A stretch of 64,000 bases of DNA from UBA7672 sp963784415 (GTDB lineage: Bacteria; Pseudomonadota; Alphaproteobacteria; Caulobacterales; Hyphomonadaceae): contig CAWARK010000014.1 of assembly GCA_963784415.1 (NCBI GenBank), positions 310,001 to 374,000 on the forward strand. The letters are read 5' to 3'. The position numbers and the translations under genes were made by a program. The notes beneath the pieces are model-generated. The model saw only the letters and a program-made list of their open reading frames with translations, had not been told where the DNA came from and did no database searches. Each line of letters starts with the position of its first letter. Position 1 is the first letter of the stretch. Positions 40,284-49,251 of this stretch are shown in pieces.

Positions 40284-40766
40284 ATGAAACTGAACCAGAT
40301 CACCGACAATGAAGGCGCGCGCAAGAAGCGCGTTCGCGTCGGCTTGGGCGTCGGCTCGGGCAAGGGCAAGACCGGTGGCCGTGGCGTCAAGGGTCAAAAA
40401 TCACGTCGCGGCGTGGCCATCAATGGCTTCGAAGGCGGCCAGATGCCGATCTACATGCGCTTGCCCAAGCGCGGCTTCACGCCCCACGGCGCGAAATCCT
40501 ATGCCGAGGTCAACCTCGGCAAGATCGAGGAATTCGTGGTCGCTGGTAAGCTGAACGCCAAAAAGCCGATCGACGCTGCTGCCCTGATCGAATCGGGCCT
40601 GCTGCGCCGCAAGAAGGACGGCGTTCGCCTCCTTGCAAAGGGCGAGATCAAGTCCAAAGTTGAGCTGGTCGTGCACGGCGCTTCCAAGGCGGCCATCGAA
40701 GCGGTGGAAAAAGCCGGCGGCAAGGTTACTGTGACGAAGCCGGTTGCCGCTGAGGCTGCCGAGTAG
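40284..40766 (+). CDS. rplO: 50S ribosomal protein L15
   Basis: L15 is a late-assembly 50S protein. The 160-residue product has MKLNQITDNEGARKKRVRVGLGVGSGKGKTGGRGVKGQKSRRGVAINGFEGGQMPIYMRLPKRGF and the C-terminal VELVVHGASKAAIEAVEKAGGKVTV. The Gly-rich N-terminus is typical. Confidence 0.97.
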   Translation: MKLNQITDNEGARKKRVRVGLGVGSGKGKTGGRGVKGQKSRRGVAINGFEGGQMPIYMRLPKRGFTPHGAKSYAEVNLGKIEEFVVAGKLNAKKPIDAAALIESGLLRRKKDGVRLLAKGEIKSKVELVVHGASKAAIEAVEKAGGKVTVTKPVAAEAAE

Positions 40767-40770
40767 GCCT

Positions 40771-40838
40771 GTCCTGTTTTTGCAGGACGGTCGTACGCGT
40801 GGTTGAGCCCTGCCATACCGGCAGCGTGACGGTCACGC
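40771..40838 (+). other. Two hairpins between rplO and secY
   Basis: GTCCTG 40771-40776 pairs with CAGGAC 40783-40788 around TTTTTG. GCGTGAC 40824-40830 pairs with GTCACGC 40832-40838, with a one-base centre, so it is better read as a DNA dyad. They may mark processing or a weak internal promoter region before secY; no clear promoter boxes were found. Confidence 0.4.
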
Positions 40839-40857
40839 GATCTGGGAGGCGGGCTTC

Positions 40858-42249
40858 ATGGTTTCCGCGGCCGAGCAGCTAGCGCGCAATATTTCCTTCT
40901 CGACCTTCTCGAAGGCGAAGGAACTGCAGTCGCGCATCTGGTTCACGCTGATTGCGCTCATCGTCTATCGCCTCGGGTCCCAGATCCCGATCCCGGGCAT
41001 CGACGTAATGGAGTACGCCAAGGCGTTCGCCGGGATGAAGCAGGGCATCCTGGGAATGTGGAACACGTTCTCCGGCGGCGCCGTCGAACGTATGGCCATT
41101 TTCGCTCTCAACGTGATGCCGTACATTTCGGCGTCAATCATCGTCCAGATCCTGTCGACCGCCGTTCCTTCGCTTGAGCGGCTCAAGAAGGAAGGCGAGG
41201 GCGGCCGCAAGCAGCTCAACCAGTACACCCGCTATCTGACTGTCGTACTGGCGATCGCGCAGGCCTTCGGCGTGTCTGTCGCTTTGAACAACGACACGAT
41301 GGCCTACGAGCCCGGCTTCTACTTCCAGATGTCGACGGTTATCACCCTCGTCGGCGGCACCATCTTCCTGATGTGGCTCGGCGAGCAGATCACCGCACGC
41401 GGCGTCGGCAACGGCATCTCGCTGATCATTTTCGCCGGCATCGTCGCCGAATTCCCGAACTACATCGGCCAGACCTGGTCGCAGCTTTATGCCGGCCAGG
41501 TCGATTTCATCGTCATCCTCGCGATCGCGGGTCTGGCGGGCGCACTGGTGTTGTTCATCGTCTTCATCGAGCGGTCCCAGCGCCGACTGCTGATCCAGTA
41601 TCCCAAGCGACAGCAGGGAAACCGCATGGTTGGCGGCGAATCGTCGTTCCTGCCGCTGAAAGTGAACTCGGCTGGCGTCATCCCGCCGATCTTCGCTTCG
41701 TCCCTGCTCATGCTGCCGAACACGCTGGCCGGCTTCAACAACTCGCAGGCCGCCGCCGCTGCTGCCGCAGGCGGTAACGCCGACCAGGTGGCTGCCGCGT
41801 CCGCCGGCTGGTGGGGCGACGTGATCAGCTTCATTCAGGCCTATCTCGGGCCGGGCCAGCCGCTGCACATCGTGGTCTATGCCGCGCTGATCATCTTCTT
41901 CTGCTTTTTCTACACATCCATCGTCTTCAATCCCGAAGAGACGGCCGAGAACCTGCGCAAGTATGGCGGGTTCATCCCTGGCTATCGTCCCGGCAAGAAA
42001 ACGGCAGAGCATCTCGACTACGTGCTGACCCGCCTCACCGTGATCGGTTCGCTCTATATCGCCGCTGTCTGCGTGATGCCCGAACTGCTCCGGAACGAGT
42101 TTGCGGGGAGGTTCTATATCGGGGGCACATCACTGCTGATTGTGGTGTCGGTTACCATGGACACGGTAACGCAGATTCAATCGCACCTGATCGGCCACCA
42201 GTATCAGGACATGATCAAGAAAGCGCGGGTCGGGGGTAAGAAGAAGTGA
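40858..42249 (+). CDS. secY: Protein translocase subunit SecY
   Basis: SecY is the channel of the Sec translocon. The 463-residue protein shows ten hydrophobic segments, starting SAAEQLARNISFSTFSKAKELQSRIWFTLIALIVYRLGSQIPIPG, with ALNVMPYISASIIVQIL (plug region neighbour), MWLGEQITARGVGNGISLIIFAGI, and the cytosolic loop IERSQRRLLIQYPKR that contacts the ribosome and SecA. It carries an Ala-rich periplasmic loop (SQAAAAAAAGGNADQVAAAS). Its stop overlaps the adk start as GTGA. Confidence 0.98.
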   Translation: MVSAAEQLARNISFSTFSKAKELQSRIWFTLIALIVYRLGSQIPIPGIDVMEYAKAFAGMKQGILGMWNTFSGGAVERMAIFALNVMPYISASIIVQILSTAVPSLERLKKEGEGGRKQLNQYTRYLTVVLAIAQAFGVSVALNNDTMAYEPGFYFQMSTVITLVGGTIFLMWLGEQITARGVGNGISLIIFAGIVAEFPNYIGQTWSQLYAGQVDFIVILAIAGLAGALVLFIVFIERSQRRLLIQYPKRQQGNRMVGGESSFLPLKVNSAGVIPPIFASSLLMLPNTLAGFNNSQAAAAAAAGGNADQVAAASAGWWGDVISFIQAYLGPGQPLHIVVYAALIIFFCFFYTSIVFNPEETAENLRKYGGFIPGYRPGKKTAEHLDYVLTRLTVIGSLYIAAVCVMPELLRNEFAGRFYIGGTSLLIVVSVTMDTVTQIQSHLIGHQYQDMIKKARVGGKKK

Positions 42250-42830
42250 ACCTGATCCTGTTCGGACCTCCGGCAGCCGGCAAAGGTACGCAGGCCAAGA
42301 AGCTGGTCGCCGAACGCGGCTTTATCCAGCTGTCGACAGGCGACATGCTCCGTGCGGCCCGGTCGTCCGGGTCCGAACTGGGCAAGAAGGTCGCCGCGAT
42401 CATGGATTCGGGCTCGCTCGTCTCCGACGAGATCGTCATCGCCCTGATCGAGGAACAGCTGGATCACAACCCCAAGGCTGCCGGCTTCATCTTCGACGGT
42501 TTCCCCCGCACAACCCCGCAAGCCCAGGCGCTGGACGATTCGCTCGCCGGCCGCGGCCAGAAGGTCGACGCGGTCATCCGCCTCAAGGTGGACGAAGCCG
42601 CCCTGATCGAACGGGTAACCAAGCGATTCGAGGCCGAAGGCCGTGCCGACGACAACCCGGAAGCCTTCAAGAAGCGACTCGTCGCCTACAATACCCAGAC
42701 CGCCCCCCTCGTTGAGGTCTACAAGACGCAGGGCAAACTGACTGAAATCGACGGCATGGCCAGCATGGACACGGTATCGAGCTCGATTGCCTCGATCCTG
42801 GACGGCTCAAATGCCAAAAAAGCCAAATGA
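42246..42830 (+). CDS. adk: Adenylate kinase
   Basis: Adenylate kinase interconverts ATP, ADP and AMP. GTG 42246 overlaps the secY stop and gives MNLILFGPPAAGKGTQAKKLVAERGFIQLSTGDMLR, with the P-loop GPPAAGKGT. The NMP-binding DGFPRTTPQAQALD is present. The 194-residue protein is the short form: the LID segment (RVTKRFEAEGRADDN) lacks the long zinc-type domain, as in other alphaproteobacteria. Confidence 0.97.
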   Translation: MNLILFGPPAAGKGTQAKKLVAERGFIQLSTGDMLRAARSSGSELGKKVAAIMDSGSLVSDEIVIALIEEQLDHNPKAAGFIFDGFPRTTPQAQALDDSLAGRGQKVDAVIRLKVDEAALIERVTKRFEAEGRADDNPEAFKKRLVAYNTQTAPLVEVYKTQGKLTEIDGMASMDTVSSSIASILDGSNAKKAK

Positions 42831-42895
42831 ATCCGAGGACAAATCCTTGCCCCAGAAGGGCCGGGAAGGCTGAGGACAAAAGGGAAATAACCGGT

Positions 42896-42923
42896 TGACG
42901 GGGCGAGTTCGCCCCATATAGAA
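42896..42923 (+). promoter_or_regulatory. Probable promoter of rpsM-rpsK-rpoA-rplQ with a dyad in the spacer
   Basis: TTGACG (42896-42901) and TATAGA (42918-42923) are 16 bases apart. The spacer is a nearly continuous inverted repeat, GGGGCGA (42901-42907) with TCGCCCC (42910-42916), a good candidate operator between the two boxes. The start site would be near 42930 with a 130-base leader. Confidence 0.7.
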
Positions 42924-43062
42924 AGCGGCCTTCGTAACGGGCAGAAGGTTCGCCGCGCCGGAATGGCGTTGGGCGAACATTCGCGTTGCGCTGGCATTTC
43001 GATAGAGATTTTCGGGCCGGTCATCCCGTTCGGGTGGATCGGCGGACGTTCAGGAGAGGCAA

Positions 43063-43431
43063 TTGGCCCGTATTGCAGGCGTAAACCTTCCGACCGCTAA
43101 GCGCGTCGAGATCGCGCTGACCTATATTCACGGCATTGGTAACACCAAGGCCAAGGAAATCACGACCAAGCTCGGCATCGAGCCGGCGCGCCGGGTGAAC
43201 CAGCTCACCGACGGTGAAGTGCTGAAGATCCGCGAAACGATCGACGCCGATTACATCGTCGAGGGCGACCTCCGCCGCGAAGTGTCGATGAACATCAAAC
43301 GCCTCATGGACCTCGGTTGCTACCGCGGCCTGCGTCACCGCAAAGGCCTGCCGGTCCGCGGTCAGCGCACCCACACCAACGCACGCACGCGCAAAGGCCC
43401 CGCAAAGGCCATCGCCGGCAAGAAGAAGTAG
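43063..43431 (+). CDS. rpsM: 30S ribosomal protein S13
   Basis: S13 contacts the 50S subunit and P-site tRNA. The start codon is TTG 43063, supported by CAGGAGAGG and by the family start MARIAGVNLPTAKRVEIALTYIHGIG. The 122-residue protein has KLGIEPARRVNQLTDGEVLKIRETI and the C-terminal YRGLRHRKGLPVRGQRTHTNARTRKGPAK. A TTG start for a highly expressed protein may tune its level. Confidence 0.97.
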   Translation: MARIAGVNLPTAKRVEIALTYIHGIGNTKAKEITTKLGIEPARRVNQLTDGEVLKIRETIDADYIVEGDLRREVSMNIKRLMDLGCYRGLRHRKGLPVRGQRTHTNARTRKGPAKAIAGKKK

Positions 43432-43439
43432 GATAGACA

Positions 43440-43841
43440 ATGGCGCGCGAAGCAGCTGGCGACAAAGGCCGGGTCAAGAAGCGGGAACGCAAGAACATCG
43501 CGTCGGGCGTTGCCCACGTGAATGCGTCCTTCAACAACACCATCATCACCATCACCGACGCGCAGGGCAACACGATCTCGTGGTCGTCCGCCGGCACGAT
43601 GGGCTTCAAGGGCTCGCGCAAGTCGACGCCGTATGCCGCTCAGGTCGCCGCCGAAGACGCCGGCAAGAAGGCGATGGAACACGGCATGAAAACTGTCGAA
43701 GTGCTCGTCCACGGTCCGGGTTCGGGCCGCGAGTCGGCGCTGCGCGCCCTGCAGGCGGTCGGCTTCACGGTCACCACCATCCACGACACCACCGCCGTAC
43801 CGCATAACGGCTGCCGCCCGCCGAAACGCCGCCGCGTCTAA
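43440..43841 (+). CDS. rpsK: 30S ribosomal protein S11
   Basis: S11 forms the 30S platform near the mRNA exit. The 133-residue product has RKNIASGVAHVNASFNNTIITITDAQGNTISWSSAGTMGFKGSRKSTPYAAQVAAEDA and the C-terminal PHNGCRPPKRRRV. It begins 8 bases after rpsM. Confidence 0.98.
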   Translation: MAREAAGDKGRVKKRERKNIASGVAHVNASFNNTIITITDAQGNTISWSSAGTMGFKGSRKSTPYAAQVAAEDAGKKAMEHGMKTVEVLVHGPGSGRESALRALQAVGFTVTTIHDTTAVPHNGCRPPKRRRV

Positions 43842-43889
43842 CGACGGGTTTCGCTGTTTCGGTCTGGCTATACTGAAGAGGTCCAATCC

Positions 43890-44927
43890 ATGGCGATGTC
43901 CGCCGGTTCGGTGAACGACAAAAACTGGAAAGACCTGATCCGCCCCAACCGTCCGGTTGTGGAGCATGATCGGGATGCCCAACGCAAAGCGAAGCTCGTG
44001 ATCGAGCCGCTCGAGCGCGGCTTCGGCACGACGCTGGGCAACGCCCTGCGCCGCGTTCTTCTCTCCTCGCTCCAGGGCGCTGCCATCACCGGCGTCCAGA
44101 TCGATGGCGTCGTTCACGAGTTCTCCTCGATCCCGGGCGTCCGCGAAGACGTGACCGACATCGTGCTGAACCTGAAGCGCGTCGCGATCCGCATGGTCTC
44201 CGACACGCCGAAGCGCATGATGCTCAAGGCGTCGGGCGCCGGCCCGGTTCGCGCCGGCCAGATCGAAGTCTCCAGCGACGTCGAGATCCTGAACCCTGAC
44301 CACATCATCTGCCACCTCGACGAGGGTGCGGATGTGCGCATGGAATTCACGGTCGCGACCGGCAAGGGCTACGTCGCCGCCGACCGCAACCGTCCGGACG
44401 ATGCTCCGCTCGGCTACATCCCGATCGACTCGATCTTCTCGCCGGTTGAACGCGTTGGCGTGTTCGTCGAAGACACCCGCGCCGGCCAGGTGCTGGACTA
44501 CGACAAACTCACGCTCGACATTCAGACCGACGGTTCGGTCACGCCGGAAAACGCCGTGGCCTACGCCGCGCGCATCCTGCAGGACCAGCTGCAACTCCTC
44601 ATCACCTTCGACGAACCGGTCGCCGCGACCGCGTCCGACGACGAGCCGGATCTGGGCTTCAACCCGGTGCTGCTCAAGAAGGTCGACGAGCTGGAGCTCT
44701 CGGTGCGTTCGGCCAACTGCCTGCGCAACGACAACATCGTCTACATCGGCGACCTCATCCAGAAGTCGGAAGCGGAAATGCTCCGTACCCCGAACTTCGG
44801 CCGCAAGTCGCTCAACGAGATCAAGGAAGTGCTCGCCTCGATGGGCCTCCACCTCGGCATGGACGTTCCGTCCTGGCCGCCGGAGAACATCGAAGAGCTC
44901 GCCAAGAAATACGAAGACCACACCTGA
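43890..44927 (+). CDS. rpoA: DNA-directed RNA polymerase subunit alpha
   Basis: Alpha dimers nucleate RNA polymerase assembly and bind activators and UP elements. The 345-residue protein has the N-terminal domain motif LIEPLERGFGTTLGNALRRVLLSSLQGAAITGV, and the C-terminal domain LLKKVDELELSVRSANCLRNDNIVYIGDLIQKSEAEMLRTPNFGRKSLNEIKEVL with the DNA-contact helix intact. A first-choice start is ATG 43890; ATG 43896 would be two residues shorter. Confidence 0.98.
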   Translation: MAMSAGSVNDKNWKDLIRPNRPVVEHDRDAQRKAKLVIEPLERGFGTTLGNALRRVLLSSLQGAAITGVQIDGVVHEFSSIPGVREDVTDIVLNLKRVAIRMVSDTPKRMMLKASGAGPVRAGQIEVSSDVEILNPDHIICHLDEGADVRMEFTVATGKGYVAADRNRPDDAPLGYIPIDSIFSPVERVGVFVEDTRAGQVLDYDKLTLDIQTDGSVTPENAVAYAARILQDQLQLLITFDEPVAATASDDEPDLGFNPVLLKKVDELELSVRSANCLRNDNIVYIGDLIQKSEAEMLRTPNFGRKSLNEIKEVLASMGLHLGMDVPSWPPENIEELAKKYEDHT

Positions 44928-44963
44928 TTATAGGAGCCGGCCTGCTGAGGGCTGGATAGACAC

Positions 44964-45383
44964 ATGCGCCACGGTTTCGCGCTCCGTAAATTCAATCGCA
45001 CCGCTGCGCACCGCAAAGCGATGTTTGCCAACATGTCGGGTGCTCTGATCCGTCATGAGCAGATCACGACGACGCTGCCGAAAGCCAAGGAGCTGAAGGC
45101 TGTGGTCGACAAGCTGATCACGCTCGGCAAGAAGGGCGGCCTCTCGAACCGTCGTCTCGCTGCAGCCCAGCTCAAGGAAGACGATGTCGTTGTGAAGCTC
45201 TTCGACACGCTCGCCGAGCGCTACAAGACCCGTCAGGGCGGCTACACGCGCGTCCTGAAAGCCGGCTTCCGCCATGGCGACAACGCCCCGCTCGCGATCA
45301 TCGAGCTGGTCGACCGCGATGAAGACGCCAAAGGCGCCGACGATCGCGCCCGCGCCGAGGCTGCTGCCGAAGCCGCCGAATAA
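44964..45383 (+). CDS. rplQ: 50S ribosomal protein L17
   Basis: L17 lies at the tunnel-exit side of the 50S subunit. The 139-residue protein has MRHGFALRKFNRTAAHRKAMFANMSGALIRHEQITTTLPKAKELKAVVDKLITLGKKG, the full family core, and a short Ala/Glu-rich tail. It is the last gene of the operon and is followed by a strong terminator. Confidence 0.97.
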   Translation: MRHGFALRKFNRTAAHRKAMFANMSGALIRHEQITTTLPKAKELKAVVDKLITLGKKGGLSNRRLAAAQLKEDDVVVKLFDTLAERYKTRQGGYTRVLKAGFRHGDNAPLAIIELVDRDEDAKGADDRARAEAAAEAAE

Positions 45384-45408
45384 CCTGCTTTGATCCAACG
45401 GATCTGGA

Positions 45409-45437
45409 AAAGGCCGCCCCATCCGGGCGGCCTTTTT
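45409..45437 (+). terminator. Intrinsic terminator after rplQ
   Basis: AGGCCGCCC (45411-45419) pairs perfectly with GGGCGGCCT (45425-45433) around a short loop and is followed by TTTTTC. It is a textbook intrinsic terminator and marks the end of the ribosomal block. Weak boxes TTGTTT/TTATTT (45516-45544, spacing 17) may be the next gene's promoter. Confidence 0.9.
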
Positions 45438-45591
45438 CGTTCTGACGCCGGCCCGGAGCCGGCGATGACGGGGCAGGTCGAGGCATTCCGCCTCAGGCCG
45501 AACTGTTGCTCAGCCTTGTTTGCGCCGGATTCTTCGCCTTATTTTTCCATGAGTGTCGCTCATAGGGCCGGCGTGGGCGTGGAGGCTCGTC

Positions 45592-47097
45592 ATGAACCGT
45601 CAGAACATCATCCTTGTAGCATCCGCGGGCTTAGCGACCGCACTGGCCATGCTGGCCGTGCCCGCGCTCGGGCAGCTTGTCTCGCAGGGCGGCCAGCCTG
45701 CAACGATTGCCGCCACAACCAGCCAGGACATTGCGCCTGTCGATTCTCGCGTTCTCCCGGTCTCGCAGGGGGCCATGCAGCAGTCCTTCTCGCCCGTGGT
45801 GCGCAAGACGGCGCCCGCGGTCGTGAACGTCTTCTCGTCGGTCAACGTCACGCGCTCTAACTGCCCTTACGCGAACGATCCTTTCTGGGCGCAGGTCTAC
45901 TGCAACGCCAGCAATTCCCAGATTCGCAGCGAGAAGGTCGACAACTCGCTCGGCTCCGGCGTCATCGTCGGCTCTGACGGCGTCATCGTCACCAACAACC
46001 ACGTCGTCGAGGGCGGCCAGGAATTCCGCGTCGTGCTGAATGATCGTCGTGAGTTCCCCGCCCAACTGGTGATGAAGGACGAGCGGTCAGATCTCGCCGT
46101 GCTCCGCATCGATGCCGGAAGCCAGCCGCTGCCGATGCTCAACTTCGCAGACACACGTAACCTGCAGATCGGCGACCTCGTGCTCGCGATCGGCAACCCG
46201 TTCGGCGTCGGGCAGACCGTCACCAGCGGCATCGTCTCCGCGCTGGCCCGCACCGACGTCGGCGCATCCGACTTCGGCTCCTTCATCCAGACCGACGCAT
46301 CGATCAATCCGGGCAATTCGGGCGGCGCACTCGTCGACATGGAAGGCCGGCTGGTCGGCGTGAACTCCATGATCTTCTCCAAGGGCGGCGGCTCCAACGG
46401 TATCGGCTTCGCCATCCCCGCAGAGATGGTCCGCCGCGTCGTTGATGCAGCCGTCCATGGCGGCACGCTTGTCCGTCCGTGGATCGGCGCCAAGGGCGAG
46501 ACGATCGACAGCGCCAAGGCCAAGGCGCTTGGCCTTGATCGCCCGCGCGGCGTCCTGATCGCCGATGTGTTCAAGGGCGGCCCTGCCGACAAGGCTGGCC
46601 TCCGCGAAGGCGACGTCGTGCTCTCGGTCGATGGCCGCGAAGTGTTCGACGATCGCGGCATGAAGTTCATCGCCGCGACCAAGGCCCAGGGCGAGACCGC
46701 AACGCTCTCTGTCCTGCGCGGCGGCAAGCCCCAGCAGATCTCGGTGAAGATGTCGGCCCCGCCGGGAACCTCGAAGGCGGAACTCGTGCAGGTCGAAGGC
46801 TCGAACCCGTTCGCAGGCGCGGCCGTGGTCGAACTGACACCGGCGCTGGGCGAGGAAATCGGCGTCGATGCCTTTAACGGCGGCATACTGGTCTACAGCG
46901 TTCCCCCGCGCACCATCGCCCGGAACGTCGGCTTCCAGCCGGGCGATATCATCCGCGAGGTGAACGGCACGACCATCCGCACCAAACGCGACTTCGACGC
47001 CGCCCTGAAGAAGGCGGAAACCACCCCCCCCGCCACCTGGCGCCTCGCTACAGAACGAAACGGCCAGCGTATCGAGTCTGAGCTTCGCGGCCGCTAG
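45592..47097 (+). CDS. Do/DegP-type periplasmic serine protease
   Basis: A secreted trypsin-fold protease with two PDZ domains for envelope quality control. After a signal peptide (IILVASAGLATALAMLAVPALG) the 501-residue protein has the catalytic triad as His137 (TNNHVV), Asp167 (SDLAVL) and Ser243 (GNSGGA). PDZ 1 starts around WIGAKGETID, with GVLIADVFKGGPADKAGLREGDVVLSVDG, and PDZ 2 around LTPALGEEIG with FQPGDIIREVNGT. Two Cys near the start (CPYANDPFWAQVYC) could form a disulfide. ATG 45592 follows GGAGG. It is DegP/DegQ-like but I do not choose between the names. Confidence 0.92.
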   Translation: MNRQNIILVASAGLATALAMLAVPALGQLVSQGGQPATIAATTSQDIAPVDSRVLPVSQGAMQQSFSPVVRKTAPAVVNVFSSVNVTRSNCPYANDPFWAQVYCNASNSQIRSEKVDNSLGSGVIVGSDGVIVTNNHVVEGGQEFRVVLNDRREFPAQLVMKDERSDLAVLRIDAGSQPLPMLNFADTRNLQIGDLVLAIGNPFGVGQTVTSGIVSALARTDVGASDFGSFIQTDASINPGNSGGALVDMEGRLVGVNSMIFSKGGGSNGIGFAIPAEMVRRVVDAAVHGGTLVRPWIGAKGETIDSAKAKALGLDRPRGVLIADVFKGGPADKAGLREGDVVLSVDGREVFDDRGMKFIAATKAQGETATLSVLRGGKPQQISVKMSAPPGTSKAELVQVEGSNPFAGAAVVELTPALGEEIGVDAFNGGILVYSVPPRTIARNVGFQPGDIIREVNGTTIRTKRDFDAALKKAETTPPATWRLATERNGQRIESELRGR

Positions 47098-47150
47098 GGG
47101 GGCCGCTGATCGCACTGGTCCATCCCGGCGCCACGCGTTAAACGAAGCAG

Positions 47151-48458
47151 GTGAGCGACCTCTTCGAAGCTGCAGGTATGACCGATGACGCGCCCCGTCC
47201 GCTGGCGGACAGGCTGCGACCGGAAACCATCGAGGATGTGGTGGGGCAGGATCACCTGCTCAGCGCCGAGGGACCCATCGGGCGCATGCTGGCGCAGGGC
47301 CGCCTCGCCAGCCTGATCCTCTGGGGCCCGCCCGGCACTGGCAAGACGACCATCGCTCGCCTGCTGGCCAAGCGCGCCAAGCTCGAGTTCGAACAGATTT
47401 CGGCGATCTTCTCCGGCGTGAAGGACCTGCGCGCCGCCTTCGAGAAGGCCGAGGGCCTGCGCAAGACCGGCAAGGGCACGTTGCTGTTCGTGGACGAGAT
47501 CCACCGCTTCAACCGCGCCCAGCAGGATGGCTTCCTGCCGTTCGTGGAACGCGGCGTCGTCACGCTCGTTGGCGCCACAACAGAGAACCCCAGCTTCGAA
47601 CTCAACTCGGCGCTGCTCTCACGCTCGCAAGTAATGGTGCTGAGGCGCCTCGATGAAGCTGCCCTCGGCAAGCTCATCGCCCGCGCCGAGGCGCTCTACG
47701 GAAAGCCTGCTCCGCTCACCGAAGACGGCCGCGCCGCGCTGATGGCAATGGCGGATGGCGACGGGCGCTACTTCCTCAACCTCGTCGAAGAAGTCTTCGC
47801 CTGGGGCCGCACGCAACCCATCGACGCCAATGGCCTGATGGCCGCCTTGCAGAAACGCGCGCCGTCCTACGACAAGGATCGCGAGGAGCACTACAATCTC
47901 ATCTCTGCCTGGCACAAGGCGACGCGGGGCTCTGATCCCGATGCCGCGCTCTACTGGTTCTGCCGCATGCTCGAGGGCGGCGAAGATCCGCTCTTCCTCG
48001 CCCGCCGCATGATCCGCGCTGCCAGCGAAGACGTCGGCCTTGCCGATCCCACCGCGCTGATGATCTGCAACGAAGCCGCCGCTACTTACGAACGCCTTGG
48101 CTCGCCCGAAGGCGAACTCGCGCTGGCGCAGGCCGTGATCCACCTCGCCACAGCGCCAAAGTCCAACGCCGCCTATAAAGCCTACAACGCCGCCCGCGCA
48201 GCAGCACGCGAGACAGGCTCACTCGCGCCGCCCGCTCACATCCTGAACGCGCCGACCAAGCTGATGAAGAATCTCGGATATGGCGCCGGCTATCAGTACG
48301 ACCACGACGCCGAGGGCCAGTTCTCCGGCCAGAATTATTTCCCGGATGACATGGAGCGACAGGACTTCTACCAGCCCAAAGGGGCGGGCCGTGAAGCGCC
48401 GATCCGGGAGAAACTCGAACAATGGGCAAAGCTGCGCCGCGAGCGCGCCGGTGACTAA
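47151..48458 (+). CDS. rarA: Replication-associated recombination protein A (RarA/MgsA)
   Basis: RarA is an AAA+ ATPase related to clamp loaders that acts at stalled replication forks. The 435-residue product has RPLADRLRPETIEDVVGQDHLL, Walker A GPPGTGKTT (residues 59-67), Walker B LLFVDEIHRF, the sensor GATTENPSFELNSALLSR, and the C-terminal MgsA domain (YHLISAWHKATRGSDPDAALYW-like, with LARRMIRAASEDVGLADP). It starts with GTG 47151 and overlaps the next gene by 8 bases. Confidence 0.95.
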   Translation: MSDLFEAAGMTDDAPRPLADRLRPETIEDVVGQDHLLSAEGPIGRMLAQGRLASLILWGPPGTGKTTIARLLAKRAKLEFEQISAIFSGVKDLRAAFEKAEGLRKTGKGTLLFVDEIHRFNRAQQDGFLPFVERGVVTLVGATTENPSFELNSALLSRSQVMVLRRLDEAALGKLIARAEALYGKPAPLTEDGRAALMAMADGDGRYFLNLVEEVFAWGRTQPIDANGLMAALQKRAPSYDKDREEHYNLISAWHKATRGSDPDAALYWFCRMLEGGEDPLFLARRMIRAASEDVGLADPTALMICNEAAATYERLGSPEGELALAQAVIHLATAPKSNAAYKAYNAARAAARETGSLAPPAHILNAPTKLMKNLGYGAGYQYDHDAEGQFSGQNYFPDDMERQDFYQPKGAGREAPIREKLEQWAKLRRERAGD

Positions 48459-49224
48459 AGGCGTCAAACGCAATTACGAAGAGATGCCGATCTCGGACGA
48501 GGACGCCGCCTATGTGCGTGCGCTCGTCATCCATGACGACAGCGGCGTTCTCGCCTTCAACAAGCCCGCCGGCCTGCCGGTCCAGACCCGTAACCCCGAC
48601 GATCGCACGCTGGATCGCCTGCTGGCCGCCTTCGCGCGCTCCAACGGCAAGCGCCCGCGTCTCGTCCACCGCCTCGACGCCCAGACCTCCGGCGTCATCG
48701 TCGCCTGCAAGACCCAGCCCGCCGCCGCCGCCCTCAGCGAAGCCTTCGCCGAGCGGCTGGTCTCAAAGACCTATTACGCCATCGTCACCGGCTCGCCACT
48801 GGCCGAGGGCGTGACTGAATTCTCCAAGCCTCTCGCGCGCCACATCGCCCGCCCTGGCCTCGAACTCATGCGCGCCGCCCGCCCCGGCGACCAGAATAGC
48901 CAGGCGGCCGTCACCCGCTGGCGCGTCCTTGCCTCCACCGGCCAGACCCACCTGCTTGAGGTGGAGCCGCAAACCGGGCGGATGCACCAGATCCGCGTCC
49001 ACCTCTCTATCGAGGGTCGCCCGATCCTAGGCGATCCCTATTACGGCGGCGCCTCCACCCTGAAAGGCGAGGCCGTGCCCCGCCTGATGCTCCACGCCGC
49101 CAGCCTCGACTTCCCCCATCCCACCGCTGGCGGGCGTTTTGTGGTTAAGGCCCCGCTTCCGGACGATTTCCGCGCCGTACTGTCTGCCGCAGGGCTCGTT
49201 TTGCCCTCTGATCTGGCCTTATAG
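48451..49224 (+). CDS. RluA family pseudouridine synthase
   Basis: An RNA pseudouridine synthase without an S4 domain. The 257-residue protein (GTG 48451; ATG 48484 is an alternative) has VLAFNKPAGLPVQTR, the active-site motif RLVHRLDAQTSGVIV with the catalytic Asp at residue 76, SKTYYAIVTG, and EVEPQTGRMHQIRVHLS. The RNA target is not evident from sequence. It lies between rarA and crcB; another, S4-containing paralogue lies just beyond crcB. Confidence 0.88.
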   Translation: MTKGVKRNYEEMPISDEDAAYVRALVIHDDSGVLAFNKPAGLPVQTRNPDDRTLDRLLAAFARSNGKRPRLVHRLDAQTSGVIVACKTQPAAAALSEAFAERLVSKTYYAIVTGSPLAEGVTEFSKPLARHIARPGLELMRAARPGDQNSQAAVTRWRVLASTGQTHLLEVEPQTGRMHQIRVHLSIEGRPILGDPYYGGASTLKGEAVPRLMLHAASLDFPHPTAGGRFVVKAPLPDDFRAVLSAAGLVLPSDLAL

Positions 49225-49251
49225 GCCCGTTGGCCCTATGGACGGGGCGCA

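Noticed and set aside
49225..49251. Fluoride riboswitch before crcB
   Set aside because: The gap is only 27 bases, too short for the riboswitch, and no conserved core is visible.
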